This document shows, in pieces, positions 32,712 through 44,878 of a DNA stretch of 64,000 nt. This stretch comes from Coleophoma eucalyptorum (Eukaryota > Ascomycota > Leotiomycetes > Helotiales > Dermateaceae), in the NCBI GenBank assembly GCA_026120035.1, contig JALRME010000006.1:310001-374000 (forward strand), given 5' to 3'. The stretch's first letter is position 1. The number at the start of each line of letters is the position of its first letter. The position numbers were made by a program, and so were the translations under genes. A model generated the notes under the pieces. That model had not been told where the DNA came from. It was given only the letters and a program-made list of their open reading frames with translations, and did no database searches.

Positions 32712-33939
32712 TCATGGCGGCGGTCTCCCGGCTGCCGAGCCGCCTGAGGCAACGTCTAATGATTCTTGGAGATCCAGGCATTCCGTAAGGACTAGAACAT
32801 AATCAGTGTGTTAATATCGAAATACTGCTGTTTCTCTTACCGTTTATAATCTGCTCTTCCGCAACGCCATATTGATAATCAACCAGGCCGTGTTTCTCTA
32901 CATTATCGCACATGCGTACTAGGTCCTTTGCCATCTTATTAATGAATTCTTGTGTCATTAAGCTCTGGGGTGGTCGTATCCCTTGCCCTGACTCCAAGAT
33001 ATCCTTTTGTCTCTGGAAGATGGAGAGCCAAGCAGTGTTGAATTCATTCCAGAGTCGAATGCGGTCGGCATGAAGGCCAACTTCATCTACAATTAAGCCT
33101 TGATCAGAAATTAGTCGTTTGGGTCTAACAAAAGGAAAATGAGCATTACCCAGATCGCCAACATGCCCAAGGAGCCACTCCGAAACCTCAAGCAATGACT
33201 GACTTGCCTCAGCAAGACGACCATTTATGACGTTTTGAAAGATCTCCTTAAGCGCTGTCTGGTATGCATTGTACGCTTCCTCCATACCGGGGCCTTGCGC
33301 CTCGTATTGCGACTGATCCATTATATCTGGCGCAGTGTGTTGTATGCCTCCCATCGCCATATTGCCTGAATAGCCTTGCTGTGCCGGACTCTGATGTTGC
33401 TGCTGCTGCTGCTGCTGCTGCTGTTGTTGTGGATAGACAGTGGAAGAGCTTGATGAGGCATGGTGTTGCAGTCCTGGTGGTGCAGCTGCGGTCGAGGGAT
33501 CGCTTGGAAAGTAGGGAGCTGCGACATCCGAAAGCATCTGCATGGCTGCAGGTTGCCGCGCTTGAAATTGTTGGTTCGTGTCATAGGTTGTACTTTGCGT
33601 AGCCTGTTGTGTAACATTGTACATGAGGTCTGGATTGTACCCAGCAAAGTTCTGCTGCTGCTGTCTTTGATCTTGTGGATAGCCCTGCTGGTATTGTAGA
33701 TTATTTGGAGGCAATGCTGCAGGAAAAGTCGGCGCTGGTTCTTGATAGTATCCTGAATATGCAGTCGCGCCACCAGTCCCACGAGTGGCAGAAGGAGAGG
33801 TATTTAGTGGCGCAGGTCTATATCGTTCTCCAGTCGAACTCGAAAAGCCGCGGGCCTGTCCTTGGTCTCCAAAGCGCGGGTCTGGCGCAGGGTATGAGGG
33901 CGCTTCATTCTGCCTCCTTCTTCGACTGTTGTCATCCAT
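32712..33939 (-). CDS. Conserved fungal Gln/Pro-rich protein with C-terminal helical domain, function unknown
   Basis: Three exons: 33150-33939, 32841-33086 and 32712-32791; 371 aa from Met at 33939 (MDDNSRRRRQNEAPSY). The N-terminal two thirds are disordered and rich in Gln, Pro, Tyr and Ser, with a run of about a dozen Gln. The C-terminal domain looks globular and helical: AYNAYQTALKEIFQNVING, SLLEVSEWLLGHVGDLDEVG, RIRLWNEFNTAWLSIFQRQK, LVRMCDNVEKHGLVDYQYGV and VLTECLDLQESLD. The 63-nt second intron is a multiple of three without a stop, so it can be mistaken for coding. A Gln-rich N-terminus with a folded C-terminus suggests a nuclear regulator, but I do not recognise the family. Upstream lie 10 kb without genes. 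Confidence 0.75.
33397..33430 (+). repeat. CTG/CAG trinucleotide tract (poly-Gln coding on minus strand)
   Basis: Near-perfect TGC/TGT triplets that encode the poly-Gln run of the neighbouring gene. Likely length-variable between strains. Confidence 0.9.
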
Positions 33940-35371
33940 TACCCAGTTCGAGGCTGCGGGCGAGCCTGCCAACAGCGAATCGACTCGATGCGCCGCCGGC
34001 AAAGAAGCTTGCGTCGAGTAAATGGTTGCCAGCTTGCTGAGTTCTCAGGGCTGCCTTGAAGGCTCACTCCCGAATTCTCCAGAGGAAATTGAAAAATTCC
34101 ACGCGTCACTTCACCGATCGGAGGAACTGCGAGTTGCGATGCCTTTCTGGACCCCTGTCAGATGCGCTTGACGACGTCTAGGAGGGTTGGAAGGACTTAT
34201 GTACCTGAACTGGTGGAGAGAGTAAGAGAGAGTGTGTGTGGGCTGGGAGACCTGGACGAGGATGAGAAGAGTAAAGGTTTTGGCTTCGAGTTTGCGCGAC
34301 AAGCTGATTTTGACAGGTGAACCCAGAACGATTGGGCGTAGCAGAAAGATATACAAGAAATAACAACCTGGGCGCCACGAGTAGTGACTTATGGCGCGCT
34401 CGCGACTTCGTAATGCTCTCTTCTGGTTGGTGTGCTGGAAGGGTTTCGTGAATTGAAGACAGGATATGCAGAAGGCGCGTGTATTGGCTTTACTGCGTTG
34501 GCAAATCTTCGTCACCAGACACTGCTGGGTTGTTCCTTGGAGATCTGAGCAAAGCTCGAACAAGCTACCTCCTTGTTGTGAGATCTTCCCTCGTAGGGCA
34601 AACGGCACCAGGGTCTCAAGATATGGTCGCCCGTCGAGAACGTTGCCAAATCTCTCCGCTTCAAGTGTCCCTCTAGTGCGACTTGGTTTGCGCCCGAGAT
34701 GAGGGAGCTTGAGCTTTGGGAGATTTTCTTGAGGTTTGTGCTGTGCAGTCGCAGCAATGCCTGGCTGGCAGAGTGGGAGTCGGTGCGAGGAGCGCGCGTT
34801 AGACTCTTTCTTCCCGTCTTCCAGAAGGAAGTGGACCGTTTTATTTGAAGACGCAAGTCGTCCTTAATCTATTGAGGAAAGAAATGACTGGACTTGAAGA
34901 GATTCAGAACAAGGGACACTCAGGAGCTTGTAGCGACGGGGGAGCTCCTGTCTTTGTGATGCTGTACAGAACACGGCGGCGCGGTGCTTTTCCCACGTCT
35001 GTTACTGCTTTTCATCACCACCTCCACCACTACTACTACACCACCACGGCTTGACGCTTCCTCCTACTTGCTGGAATTTGTTCTGGGTGCTGGTGTGTTC
35101 CCAATCTCTTTTGGGACGGAGACGAGTTGTACTAGGGTCAGGAAGGGAAATAAGGTCAATGACAAACGAGTGACTAGCCCCAAAGACCAGGTTGCATGAA
35201 TCGAAGACGGTTCAGGCCCAAATCAGATTCAGACAAAGAAGGCGCGCCCGACAGACACAGGAAGTGAGGTTGAGATAGAGTTATTCGGGTTAAGAAACTT
35301 TCAGCTACGACTTTTGAACTCAAAGCTTGTCCCCTCGGGGAGAACAGCTGGAAAGAAAAAAGTGTGTCGTA

Positions 35372-35424
35372 TGTAGTAGTGTAGTGTAGTATAGTGTAGT
35401 ATAGTGTAGTGTAGTGTGGTAGGT
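35372..35424 (+). repeat. Microsatellite of GTAGT-type units
   Basis: Tandem GTAGT/GTATA-like pentamers, imperfect, about 50 bp. Confidence 0.85.
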
Positions 35425-36000
35425 CGCGTCCGTCGGAGGGAAAAAAGGACGTGCGATAGTCTGCAGAATGATGGATGAAAGATGGATGCGAGCTGCGAAG
35501 AATGCAACAGATCTTTCATGCCCTACCACAACGACTACTGCCGCTCTACGCTCGTTATCCTCCTTTGGGTAAGGCGAACAAAGTCAAGCAAAGTCAGTAC
35601 TAGCACCGCACACGAGGTGCAGTAGCGATTGGAGTGGTAAGTGCTGGTCAATCTGTGGCTTACCCGGAGATGATGAAGGAGCAACAAAAGTGATCGTCTG
35701 AGCGGAGACTTTCGAGCTAGACTAACGACGTTGCTGCTTGCTTGGGTGTGGTAATAAGTGGTCCTGTGGTGCTATCCAATTGACGGCGATAGAACAGCCC
35801 GAGTTATTGCCTTGGATTAGTCGGGCGTGGCATTTGCATTCAAACTAATGTCAGGTACAAAGCAATGCTAGCCTACGAATAGTGAGGATTTGCGCCCCGA
35901 AAGTCAAGCAACTCGGTCGAGCTGATGTTGCAGGCAGTGCAGGGCTCGAGGTGGGAGGCCGGCGGCGATTGGTGATTTGAGGAGCAGAGCCTGGCTCTCT

Positions 36001-36041
36001 GCTTTGCTTCGCTTTGCTTTGCTCTGTTGCGCTTTGCTTTT
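36001..36041 (+). repeat. Degenerate GCTTT repeat
   Basis: Repeated GCTTT/GCTTC/GCTCT pentamers, pyrimidine-rich on the plus strand. Confidence 0.75.
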
Positions 36042-36475
36042 CACTGTCGAGGACCAAGCTTGAAGGCGTGCCGTGGCGTGTCAATGTTTTGACGAGAGTA
36101 GGTAGGTCGTCGATGGGGTCGGGGCAATTGTTTCTCGGGCACAGCTGGCCGACAGGTCTGGTTGGATTGAATGTCGGTGAGCTCGTCGCTACACGGAGCG
36201 AGGCGTCCCTTAGTGAGCAGTTGACAATGGGCTCGGAGAGCAACGACAGTGCACTGCAGCACAGAGGTCGCACAGCAGCAGTTGTAAGTGATGGGATACC
36301 GCACCTTTCGTGTGTACACAAACCATGGGAATCCTCGAAGTTTTGGATTGTCAACGCTGCACTCCAGTGCCAGGAGGCTGTTAAGGCGTCACGCTAGGCC
36401 TTAGGACTTCAGAGATGGCCAGATGCGGCAAGGCGATGGGGTTGGAGATGGAGTTGCAGTTGCAGTTGGAGTGGA

Positions 36476-36503
36476 ATGTGAGATGTGAGATGTGAGATGT
36501 GAG
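36476..36503 (+). repeat. 7-bp tandem repeat (ATGTGAG-type)
   Basis: About four consecutive units of ATGTGAG, preceded by a shorter TTGCAG tandem. Confidence 0.85.
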
Positions 36504-39089
36504 TAGTCTGAGCTAAGGTAAGGAAGTTCTTGACTTTTTCATACTGCCTCAACCAAGGTAAGGGTGGCTTTGGTGGTAGCTAGGTACGATATGTATATGG
36601 GGCAAGGTAGATTGAGGATGAGCTTTGGCCAATGTCTTGACTTGACGACTCGACCCGACTTGCCTTGGGATTGGGGTAAAGCGAGCAGCGATGGACAGCT
36701 ATCGTCCAACTTGGGCCGAAGCGGAATAAATCTATCCACGGCTGAGGAAGATACAGCTGATCAGCAAAGTCATCGTTCTCATCAAAAATCTTAGTCCTGA
36801 AGGGCCCTCTGATAGGTAGCGGGAAGTGGCGAAGTGCAGGTATGAGCTCCCTCGCTCGGTACATGTGGGAGGTCGCGTATTCAAGGTAGAGTTTCGAGGA
36901 TGGGCACTATCAAAGATGGAGATTTTAAAAGTGCAGCACACTACCAATCCTCGTGTACCTGAATTGGCGGGGGGAGACACAGAAGCAAACAACCGGTACA
37001 TAGTGAATGGGCAGACTAACATGTTGGCGTGCTGCTGTTTCGCTCAGCAGAACCTGCCTGCCTGCACCCATGGCTCTGGGACCTAGCTGCCGGATCCAGG
37101 AACCTGATCTCGGCCATGAACATCCTCCAGTACTGGGTGCATGACATGAGGTAAGGATGGTGAAGATCTAACGCCGGCCTGCACCACACTTTGCTGTACA
37201 TCCAGCAAGGAGGGAAGGATTGCAAGATTGCGATATCAGCCTCTGCATAATTTCCCGACCGACAGCGAAAGTCACAGGAACGAGAAGAGGATGTGGGCCA
37301 TATCGGAACAAGCTGAGAAAGACTCAGATCTCGTACACGCGCCGCAAGGAACGACCTCTGGACTCCAGCGATCTTCAGTGCACCATGGGCCTGCGAAAAA
37401 CCCTGTTCTGGGGCAGTTGGCGTCCCCTTCAGCGCTGGTAGGCAGCGATTGGGGCCTGAAAGCCAGGCGAACCACGGCGTCTGGCATCTGGCAGCGCTCG
37501 AAAAGCAAAAAACGGACCCAGAATCGTTGGCTGATGGGCGTTATGGGCAGGGTTGAGTGTGAGTTGTCTGTCGAGGCCTGTTCCATGTCTGAAGTGAGGT
37601 CGTCAAATTATACCCTGTCTGCATTCTTTTATGCACCGTGAGAAGAGTGCAATCCCTGCTGCTTTCTTGCTCTCTCCATTCTTTCCTTTTCTCATGACGC
37701 TCGATGCCAATGCAAATAATCCCTGATGAGGATCCTCGATAGGTGCGCCACACTGGCACGGAGACAGAGGAGTCCATGCCCCTCCATCATCTACACCCAC
37801 GGGCTGTCCCAACGCTGTCCTGCTTGCGCTCGTTTGTCATGAAGCAAAAAGTAACCGATCGCTACCGTTATGCTATCGAAAACGAAAAGAAACTCATCTG
37901 ATTCTCACAATTCCAATTTCTCCGTTCGTATTGCTTCATGCCGTATGCTGCAGATACGTGCATTTATGCAGCGACCCGACCTCTGCAGTGCCCCAATCTG
38001 CCACTACATTGAACTAATAATCATCCCGTTCTCGATCCTGCATCGTGTCGTCGTAGCCCACCCACCGAGTACAGCGAGCACACCTCTCTACTCTACTATC
38101 GTTTACAAATCATACGCACCTAGACTCGGTGAGAGTAATGTGCCTTGATTTGCATATAACCTTTATCCAGCCACAGCAATTTCACGCTGGCACGGGACGG
38201 CGAATCAATCCCATTCAAAGCCTCACTAAATTACTAGCACCGAACTGCCATACTTGGGTTGGGCATCTATCTACAAAACACCTCGCCAAGCAATTAGCCA
38301 GAAGGAGCTTCCTATATTAAGCATCAAATCAACGGAACCAGAAGATTCGATCAGGACATGACTAACTCTGGGGTTTTATCAGTCATTGCAGAATCCCCGA
38401 GCATAAAAGCGGGCTTGGCCTCCGATAGCGATGATGATGGTAGGTAAGGTAAAATATACATACTTTCTGGCCAAGGACTAAGTCCGACGTCCGAGTGAAG
38501 TCTGCGCCGATCTTTGATTGCAGTACGGTTGGGTATTAGAGAGCAATTACAAGCACATAGACCGTCGTTCAATTGACCACTCGGCGTCATTCCTACAGCT
38601 TCAATTTGCCGTGCCAATGGCCAGACTATGTCAGCAGCTCAACCTGTGCGCAAACCTCCAAGTCGAAACAAGGGCAGGCTTGCGAGATTATCCACTCTCG
38701 CCCAAAAGCAACCTAGGAACACCATCGACGTTACGGCCTTCGCCTTACGCATGAACTGAAGCTTGACACTTGACAGTCCATAACAAACACGCTAGGATGA
38801 TAATAGCCACCCGGGCGACGACTTTCCCAGCTATTATTGCTAGTTCTACTCTTGCTTGATATGGGGCGTCCAGGGTTTTCGCAAGTTCGTCCGAATGGAG
38901 CGTTCCGGAGCAACGAGTGCCATTGGAAGAGAGAGGTCAATGGTGAAACGTAAAGAAGAAATCGACGACCATGAGCTTGTCGCGCGGGCTTGGACTTGGA
39001 CTTGTCTCGGAGAAAGAGTTCAACCTGCTGTCGCAGATCTCGCGTATCCTTGTCCCGTCTCCTCACTCGCCTCGGCAGGGCTGATGACG

Positions 39090-39116
39090 AGCAGGAGCAG
39101 GACCTGCTCCTGCTCC
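39090..39116. repeat. Perfect 13-bp inverted repeat with 1-nt centre (hairpin)
   Basis: Left arm GAGCAGGAGCAGG, centre A, right arm CCTGCTCCTGCTC. It is built from GAGCAG triplet-like units. It could extrude as a cruciform or be a fold-back replication product. Confidence 0.9.
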
Positions 39117-42100
39117 TGCAGGGACATTCCCGCGAACGAACTCCTCGACATCCTCGTCCTCGTTCTTGCACTCCTGGGTACTGCCTTGATACTATCCACA
39201 TCCACGTGTGGGTGGTCATCCGCGTACTATTTGAATGCAAGACACTTTGGACGCTATAGCCACGTTCGTCCAAGAGTTGATCGGACTGCGCAGCGCAGGT
39301 CCGAGAAAGGATAGAGGAACGATGTCGGGCAGGGGAATAAGCGTCAATAGCCCAAACTTCCTGGAGTATCCCTCACGGTCATGGCTTGCAGTGCGACCCA
39401 ACCTGCCATTCGAGTTATGATCTTCATAACGACGGCTGGCTAAGGACTAAGAGCATGAAGCGCAGCTGTCATACCGCCGTTACAACGATCTTACATGCAA
39501 AACTGCCCTCTACCGGCTGCTCCGTAATGACACTGACACTGCTGCCCAAGCAAAGACCGCAGGGCTTGACCTATCCCGTTCTGTACTTTGATATAGATAC
39601 CCTACATAAGGTATAGTTCAGTGCGAAGGAAGCGGTGCTGCGGAAGGACACGGTTACGTTCATAGTTCATAGCCCTCCTCTCGCAACCTACAATTCCTTC
39701 GAGCTGATGAGCTTCCCCGAAAACGAAAAGCAAGAGAGAGAATCCACTGCAAGCGAAGGCATGCCCAATCATCCACGGCCAAACTCGCAAGCTTCACCAA
39801 ACAAGAAGGACCATTACTCAACCGAGCCTGTTTTGTTGTACCGGGTCTCTGTGCGCGCTTCATTCTGCATTTATTGCAGTGCGAGAGAATGCGCAACGGA
39901 CGTCCGGCTGGGGGTGTCACCATATCATCATCACAGCGCGCCAAGCTACATACTTTCTTGCTATGCTCTCCAATATTGCAGGTGGATTCTATATTGCTGC
40001 TGATCACTTTGCTGATCTGGAGATCCGATTAGAACTAGCTCGGGCTCCAGTTAAAATGAGATTCCAGAAGACGCGAAGAATACGAAGCCGTCCTCCCAAT
40101 CTCCACCATAGCCACACGGGAGTCGGGATGTTGCTATACACAGCATCAACTTGCGTAATGCGTTTTTCGTCTTTCAGTATAGCGCATTCTACCTAGTGGA
40201 CTCCTCACTTACAGTGTTTTTGATTACTTGATCTCGCGCTATGCTTTTCCACCGCCGTGAAACAAGGTCCTCGTTACTTCCGTATTCTAGAATGTTTCAC
40301 AAAGTAAACATGCCAAGGATAATGGCATGTTGCTCCTTGAGTCTCTGCTTCGTGGCCATGGATCCAAGACAATCATCAAGATCCCAAGTTTACATCCGCA
40401 TGAAAATTCATGCCCCCATAATTCCTTCCTGGGGTGCAGCGTTGTAGGAAAGAGTGCCATCGTCTAAAGAAAGAGCTCTGATCCAGGGAAGTTCGCAGCA
40501 AGAGCCTACTTGAGACAAGGAACCTTTCGGACCAAAGCCCCGTCCTCTGCGAAAGGAGAAGGTTTATCGAAGCAAGCCATGCGATACAACAAGGAATCAT
40601 ACCTGCTCGTGTGCCTTTCCAAATGTGCAAGGTATAGTCAGTCGCTGTGGTCCAGCAATCCTTTTCTTGTCATTCGTGTTCATTGTGAGCTCGTGCTGTG
40701 TGCAACTCAAATCACTCACTGGACAAGGGCGATGCATGAAGCAAGATTGATCGAACTCCATCACCAAGATGATCGTCTCGATTCAAGGTTTTAGATGAAC
40801 ATACTCTAGTCTCTTGCATTACACCAACTATACAGCTTGGCGCCAGAGGACAGCTCGGCTAAGCAATACTCATTCGGCATGGAGGATAGAAGTTTGCATG
40901 ACGATTTACTCATAAACTGCTCAATCCACATGTTAGAAATATCCACTCGCTCGGTTTTGGTGAGAGGCAGCGCAGAAAATCCTAATATTAGCCTTAGTTG
41001 AAGTTTAACTCTAAACTTGTGTCGAACTCTGGAGCCAGAGTCAAGATGACACTGACTCGAGAGGCAGTAAAAGCTAGCTTGTTGAAAGGAGCCCTACACA
41101 TGGTGGCCATTGATTCATGCGATGTACGAGGCAATTGAAATAAGGCTATTAACATGCAACAATTAAGCTTTCCGTGTCTTTGAGTAGTGACTGACCCTCT
41201 CGTTGCATTTCTCCCGTAGTCAGAGAACCCCACTTATCTCTGTTCACACTTTGAATATCACCCACTTAGAGGCCTCAGTCATTGTTAGGTATCAATCCGG
41301 CTTCATGAGAGCTCTCATTAAACTTGAGTCTTGAGAATCTGCTCCGCAGATCTATGTATTTTCCAAGCCTTTATCAAGTCAATTGAGGGACAGTCTCAAT
41401 GGCGCCAATATGCAATCCACAGTACCAGGTTCTTATCTTTGTTTTTCAGTGGTCTTGTCCTGCGTATGGGTTCTGCAGGAATGGTAAAACTGAAAACTAA
41501 TTTTCAAGTATATTAATTGTTCAATCCTTTTCCTAGTCCAAACTTTGAATTTAAGGCCCTCCAGATAGAGAAGAAAGTATATGATGCCATGCATACCTGG
41601 ATATAATTTTCACTATGCCATTGTGTAGATATCTCTCTCTGCATTACAGCGTATGCTCTAATCTATGGTTTTACCTCCAGTACTTTTAAGGCTGTTTTTT
41701 AGGAATATGATGTAGTCTTGACATTATTAGAAGTAGATAAACACAAAATAAAAAAGAAGCATGTAGTTGAGGATTTAGAGTCTACAGGAACTTAATTCTG
41801 TTGTTACAGGAAACATAGAACCATAGCCAGCGTCTGCTTTCTAGTAATCCTACCAGTAAACCAACGATTTGTTGCAATTACAGTCTGTAGGGCTTCGTTG
41901 CAATCTTTTCGAAGAAAACAGTCGTCGCTTAAATCTCCTGGTAGAAAGGCGACATTCTTGTAAGAATATGGGTGTATTGTAGCTCTAGGTGTGCTAGTTA
42001 GTTCATATAAGAAAATAGACAGGCATCTCAGAAGAGGGAACAGTGGAAGCTGAAATACGTAATATAAAATACACGCGGACGAAACTGATTAGCAACCCTC

Positions 42101-42536
42101 GAGGGGAGTATACTCGTTACAAGCGACCCGAGAAACCACAACCGGATTCGCCACAGACACAAAGGACCATACACAATAGCAAAACTTGGGGATATGATAC
42201 CATAGATATAGTTAGAGCTAATCCCGATGTTGCGTTGTGTATTTAAGGGTGTTTAAGTGAAGAATGACGTTTCCTGATGACTGCAGTTTCGTTGTAAAAA
42301 TGCAAGCACAACTCCAACCGTCAAGAACGAGACAGGCATATCGGACCAGATTCCAATCAACCATCCTGTGTTTAGGAAGACAGCTTTTTACGTATGCTTG
42401 ACGGTTCACACAACTGTGCGAGGGGCTGGGTAGCTTAAACTTGATTTCTGTTCCTCTTCTTAGATACATAAGTCATTGAACTGAAAATCGACTGACAGCG
42501 AATTACTATTGAACAGTCAGAACAGGGTGTAATTGT

Positions 42537-42655
42537 TTCTCCTGGTTTATTAATCGACCAGGGTTGGATCTACAAATGATTGGGGCTTTCTATACCACCT
42601 ATCTGCACCGAATGGGCTTTATAGTAAAATCGAGATGTTCCATAAGCCAGGAGAA
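42537..42655. repeat. 14-bp inverted repeat, about 91-bp spacing
   Basis: TTCTCCTGGTTTAT at 42537-42550 and ATAAGCCAGGAGAA at 42642-42655 pair with a single G-T wobble. The size resembles a small MITE or an RNA stem, but no target-site duplication was established. Confidence 0.6.
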
Positions 42656-42841
42656 TTTGAGCTTCATAATCCAACTTCTAAGTGGACTTTCCCCATAAGT
42701 TACCATGAAAGACTAACGAACCTTTCTTGACAAACTTGCTATCAACCTCATCAATTTGCTCAAAATATATAAATGCCCTTACGTTTAGAAATTATTGGTT
42801 GTGGGGAAAAAAATCTACTAAACAAAATATATGCGGCAGGA

Positions 42842-42854
42842 GGGGGGGGGGGGG
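42842..42854 (+). repeat. Poly-G tract, 13 G
   Basis: Uninterrupted homopolymer of G in an AT-rich context. Confidence 0.9.
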
Positions 42855-43913
42855 TTCATCACCAAAGTAAAAGAGCATCATAGTCGCAACAGAGATCAAG
42901 GGGTATGATTAGAATGAGAGAACTAGATTTTTGTCTCAGACAAATTGATTGGGAAACTCCAACTTGCATAGTCTACGTATAGACCACTAGTTCTCGGACA
43001 ATATTAGTTTTCAATCCCAGATTTCAACTATTCAGACCCGACTAAATTGATTGAAAGAAAGTAGCTACTTTAGTAACTGACGATCAACATATCTACCCTC
43101 CCAGAAAATGAACCCTACAGTTTTCAATGCCTTGCAGTCTTGGCTCGATGGATATCCAACTTCCATTTTTCAGCTTCTCTCTCAAAAAACAAACAAACGG
43201 ATATAGGGTGTTTATAAGATGTGGGATGGATCCAGGCCTTGAACAGGTAAGGTCGACCAATTTTGCTTTCATCGCAGTCGATTTGTGCTACGCTAGAGGT
43301 CACGGGCACCAGAAAGATCGGTACGTTGCCCTGGAAGCACATGTGATAATGGGAGCTCTCAACATAAAAGAAAGAATCTGTCGACAATATTGTAGACCTC
43401 GGTAGAATCCATGCTTGAATGCTGAGGCCTTTTGACATGATACCCCAAGATGGTCTAAAGACGGAACATACATACGAGGTTGTTAAGAAATTAGAAAATA
43501 TATCAGGTACTCAGAGTATGGCATTACATTTATTGAATTGATTTGCCTGGGAGATGCGTGTGACCGGGTCTGGGTATACATATACAGCTTCAAGCTCACA
43601 AAGTACAAAGCACCGCAGGAATCGAAAGCAGAGTCAATTCTACTGAATCCCAGAAGCTGGAGCTTTTTGGAAACTGTGCCTCAAGTATTTCCTTTCCTGT
43701 AAGCTGCGAGAGGCGCCGAAAAGGGCCTTTTTGAAGCTCGTCAGGCTTCTCATTACTAGGATTGACAGGTTGAAAAGTTCTCTGATTTGTCAACATCGAG
43801 AACCTTTGAATCAGACCCAGCCATGCATAAATCGGGTATTTAACCTTTGCCTGTGTAGAAACCAGAAAAAACGATTGCGAGACCATGTCCCCCATGACTC
43901 CCGTGCGGATGCA

Positions 43914-44649
43914 TTAGAATTGATCTGAAAAATATTAGTAACTGCGTATCTGTTCTGTGAAAGCTCAACTCACCTAAAGTCATGCTCATAGAAACATCAG
44001 TGTTCTCTACCATCTTGGTAAACTCCTCGAAGCTGATCTTCCCATCATGGTCAAGATCGGCCTCCATAATCGTCTTGTCAACAATCTGCTGCAACTGCTG
44101 GTCCTTCAAATTGCTCCCAACCATCATCTTCAAGACAATGAACAGCTCTCCGTTGCTAATGTATCCATCACGATCAATATCGTAGACCTTGAACGCGAAC
44201 CTTAACTTCTGCTCCTTATTTCCCTTGCTTGAGAAAGCACTAAGCCCGGATACAAATTCTTGGAAATCTACATCGCCGCCTCCATCCTCGTCGAAGATCG
44301 CTATCATTCTGCCTTTGATCAGTGCCCGCACAACATAAGCCTTGTCTCGTAGAGAAGTACCTGGTTGCGAGAGGGTTAGAGGAGATTTGGGGCAGGCTAA
44401 GGAATTCTTCGCGCTCGATTGTGCCAGAGTTGTCCTAGAATAGTCATCAGCGCTGCGGCCATCCTGCCAAAGAGCATTTCCAAGCGCACCTTATCCAGCT
44501 TCATGAATCGTTTCCTCAATCGGTCGACCTCATCTCGATTGACTATGAACCCCTATTAGCTTCCCTGGGCTGTGAATCTCTGAGGCCCAAACCATACAAT
44601 TCGACCCTTGGACGATATTCTCTAAAACAGCACTACTAGTGTTACCCAT
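43914..44649 (-). CDS. cnaB: Calcineurin regulatory subunit B
   Basis: EF-hand Ca2+ sensor that activates the calcineurin phosphatase. Five exons: 44598-44649, 44490-44542, 44361-44434, 43974-44308 and 43914-43924; 174 aa, the standard length. Starts [17 protein letters not shown], where Gly2 is the N-myristoylation site. Four EF-hands are visible: [13 protein letters not shown] across an exon junction, [26 protein letters not shown] and [13 protein letters not shown]. The last exon is 11 nt and gives the terminus MTLDQF; without it the frame continues into intron as MTLGE. Divergent from the Rso55-like gene, 229 bp away. Confidence 0.97.
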
Positions 44650-44878
44650 CTTGCTGTATATTGGTGAGTTCGTGGGATTATGAAGTGGGGTGGAGGTAGA
44701 GAGGGTCTCGATTACGCAGAAGATGATTCCCACGGTGTGGCTCGTGAGGCTGAATTGTCTAGGTTAAGGTTGAGGCTATGCTGTTTCTGGAGAAAAGCAA
44801 TGCACCGCCACAGATGGTATTTGACAGGGTCTCAGAGATCTGACGATTTGCTTTAATTCAACGTCTGGCCAAGTCAAA
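44650..44878. promoter_or_regulatory. Short bidirectional promoter calcineurin B / RSO55
   Basis: 229 bp between divergent start codons; overlapping promoter elements are inferred from spacing only. Confidence 0.4.

Larger units (their letters stand above)
33940..43913. other. Gene-poor block of about 10 kb
   Basis: No ORF in this stretch carries motifs I know; the longest (up to about 180 codons) overlap each other on both strands and look like chance frames. The left part (34-40 kb) has balanced composition with many simple repeats; the right part (40.8-43.6 kb) is AT-rich. Seen inside: microsatellites at 35.37-36.50 kb, a hairpin at 39.09 kb, an inverted repeat at 42.54-42.65 kb and a 13-G run at 42842-42854. 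It could be a long upstream control region and leader of the Gln-rich gene, noncoding RNA, or decayed mobile DNA; sequence alone does not decide. Confidence 0.5.

Noticed and set aside
33940..34002. N-terminal extension of the Gln-rich protein
   Set aside because: Its first codon is TTG; the first ATG in frame is at 33939. A spliced 5' exon cannot be excluded.
35851..36397. Frames of 167 and 127 codons on opposite strands
   Set aside because: Built over simple repeats and mutually overlapping; no family resemblance.
37228..37641. 137-codon plus-strand frame
   Set aside because: No motif, no splice context and competing frames on the other strand.
38731..39314. Overlapping frames of 180 and 152 codons on opposite strands
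   Set aside because: Low-complexity Arg/Ser and Cys/Ser runs created by the GAGCAG palindrome; no conserved motif.
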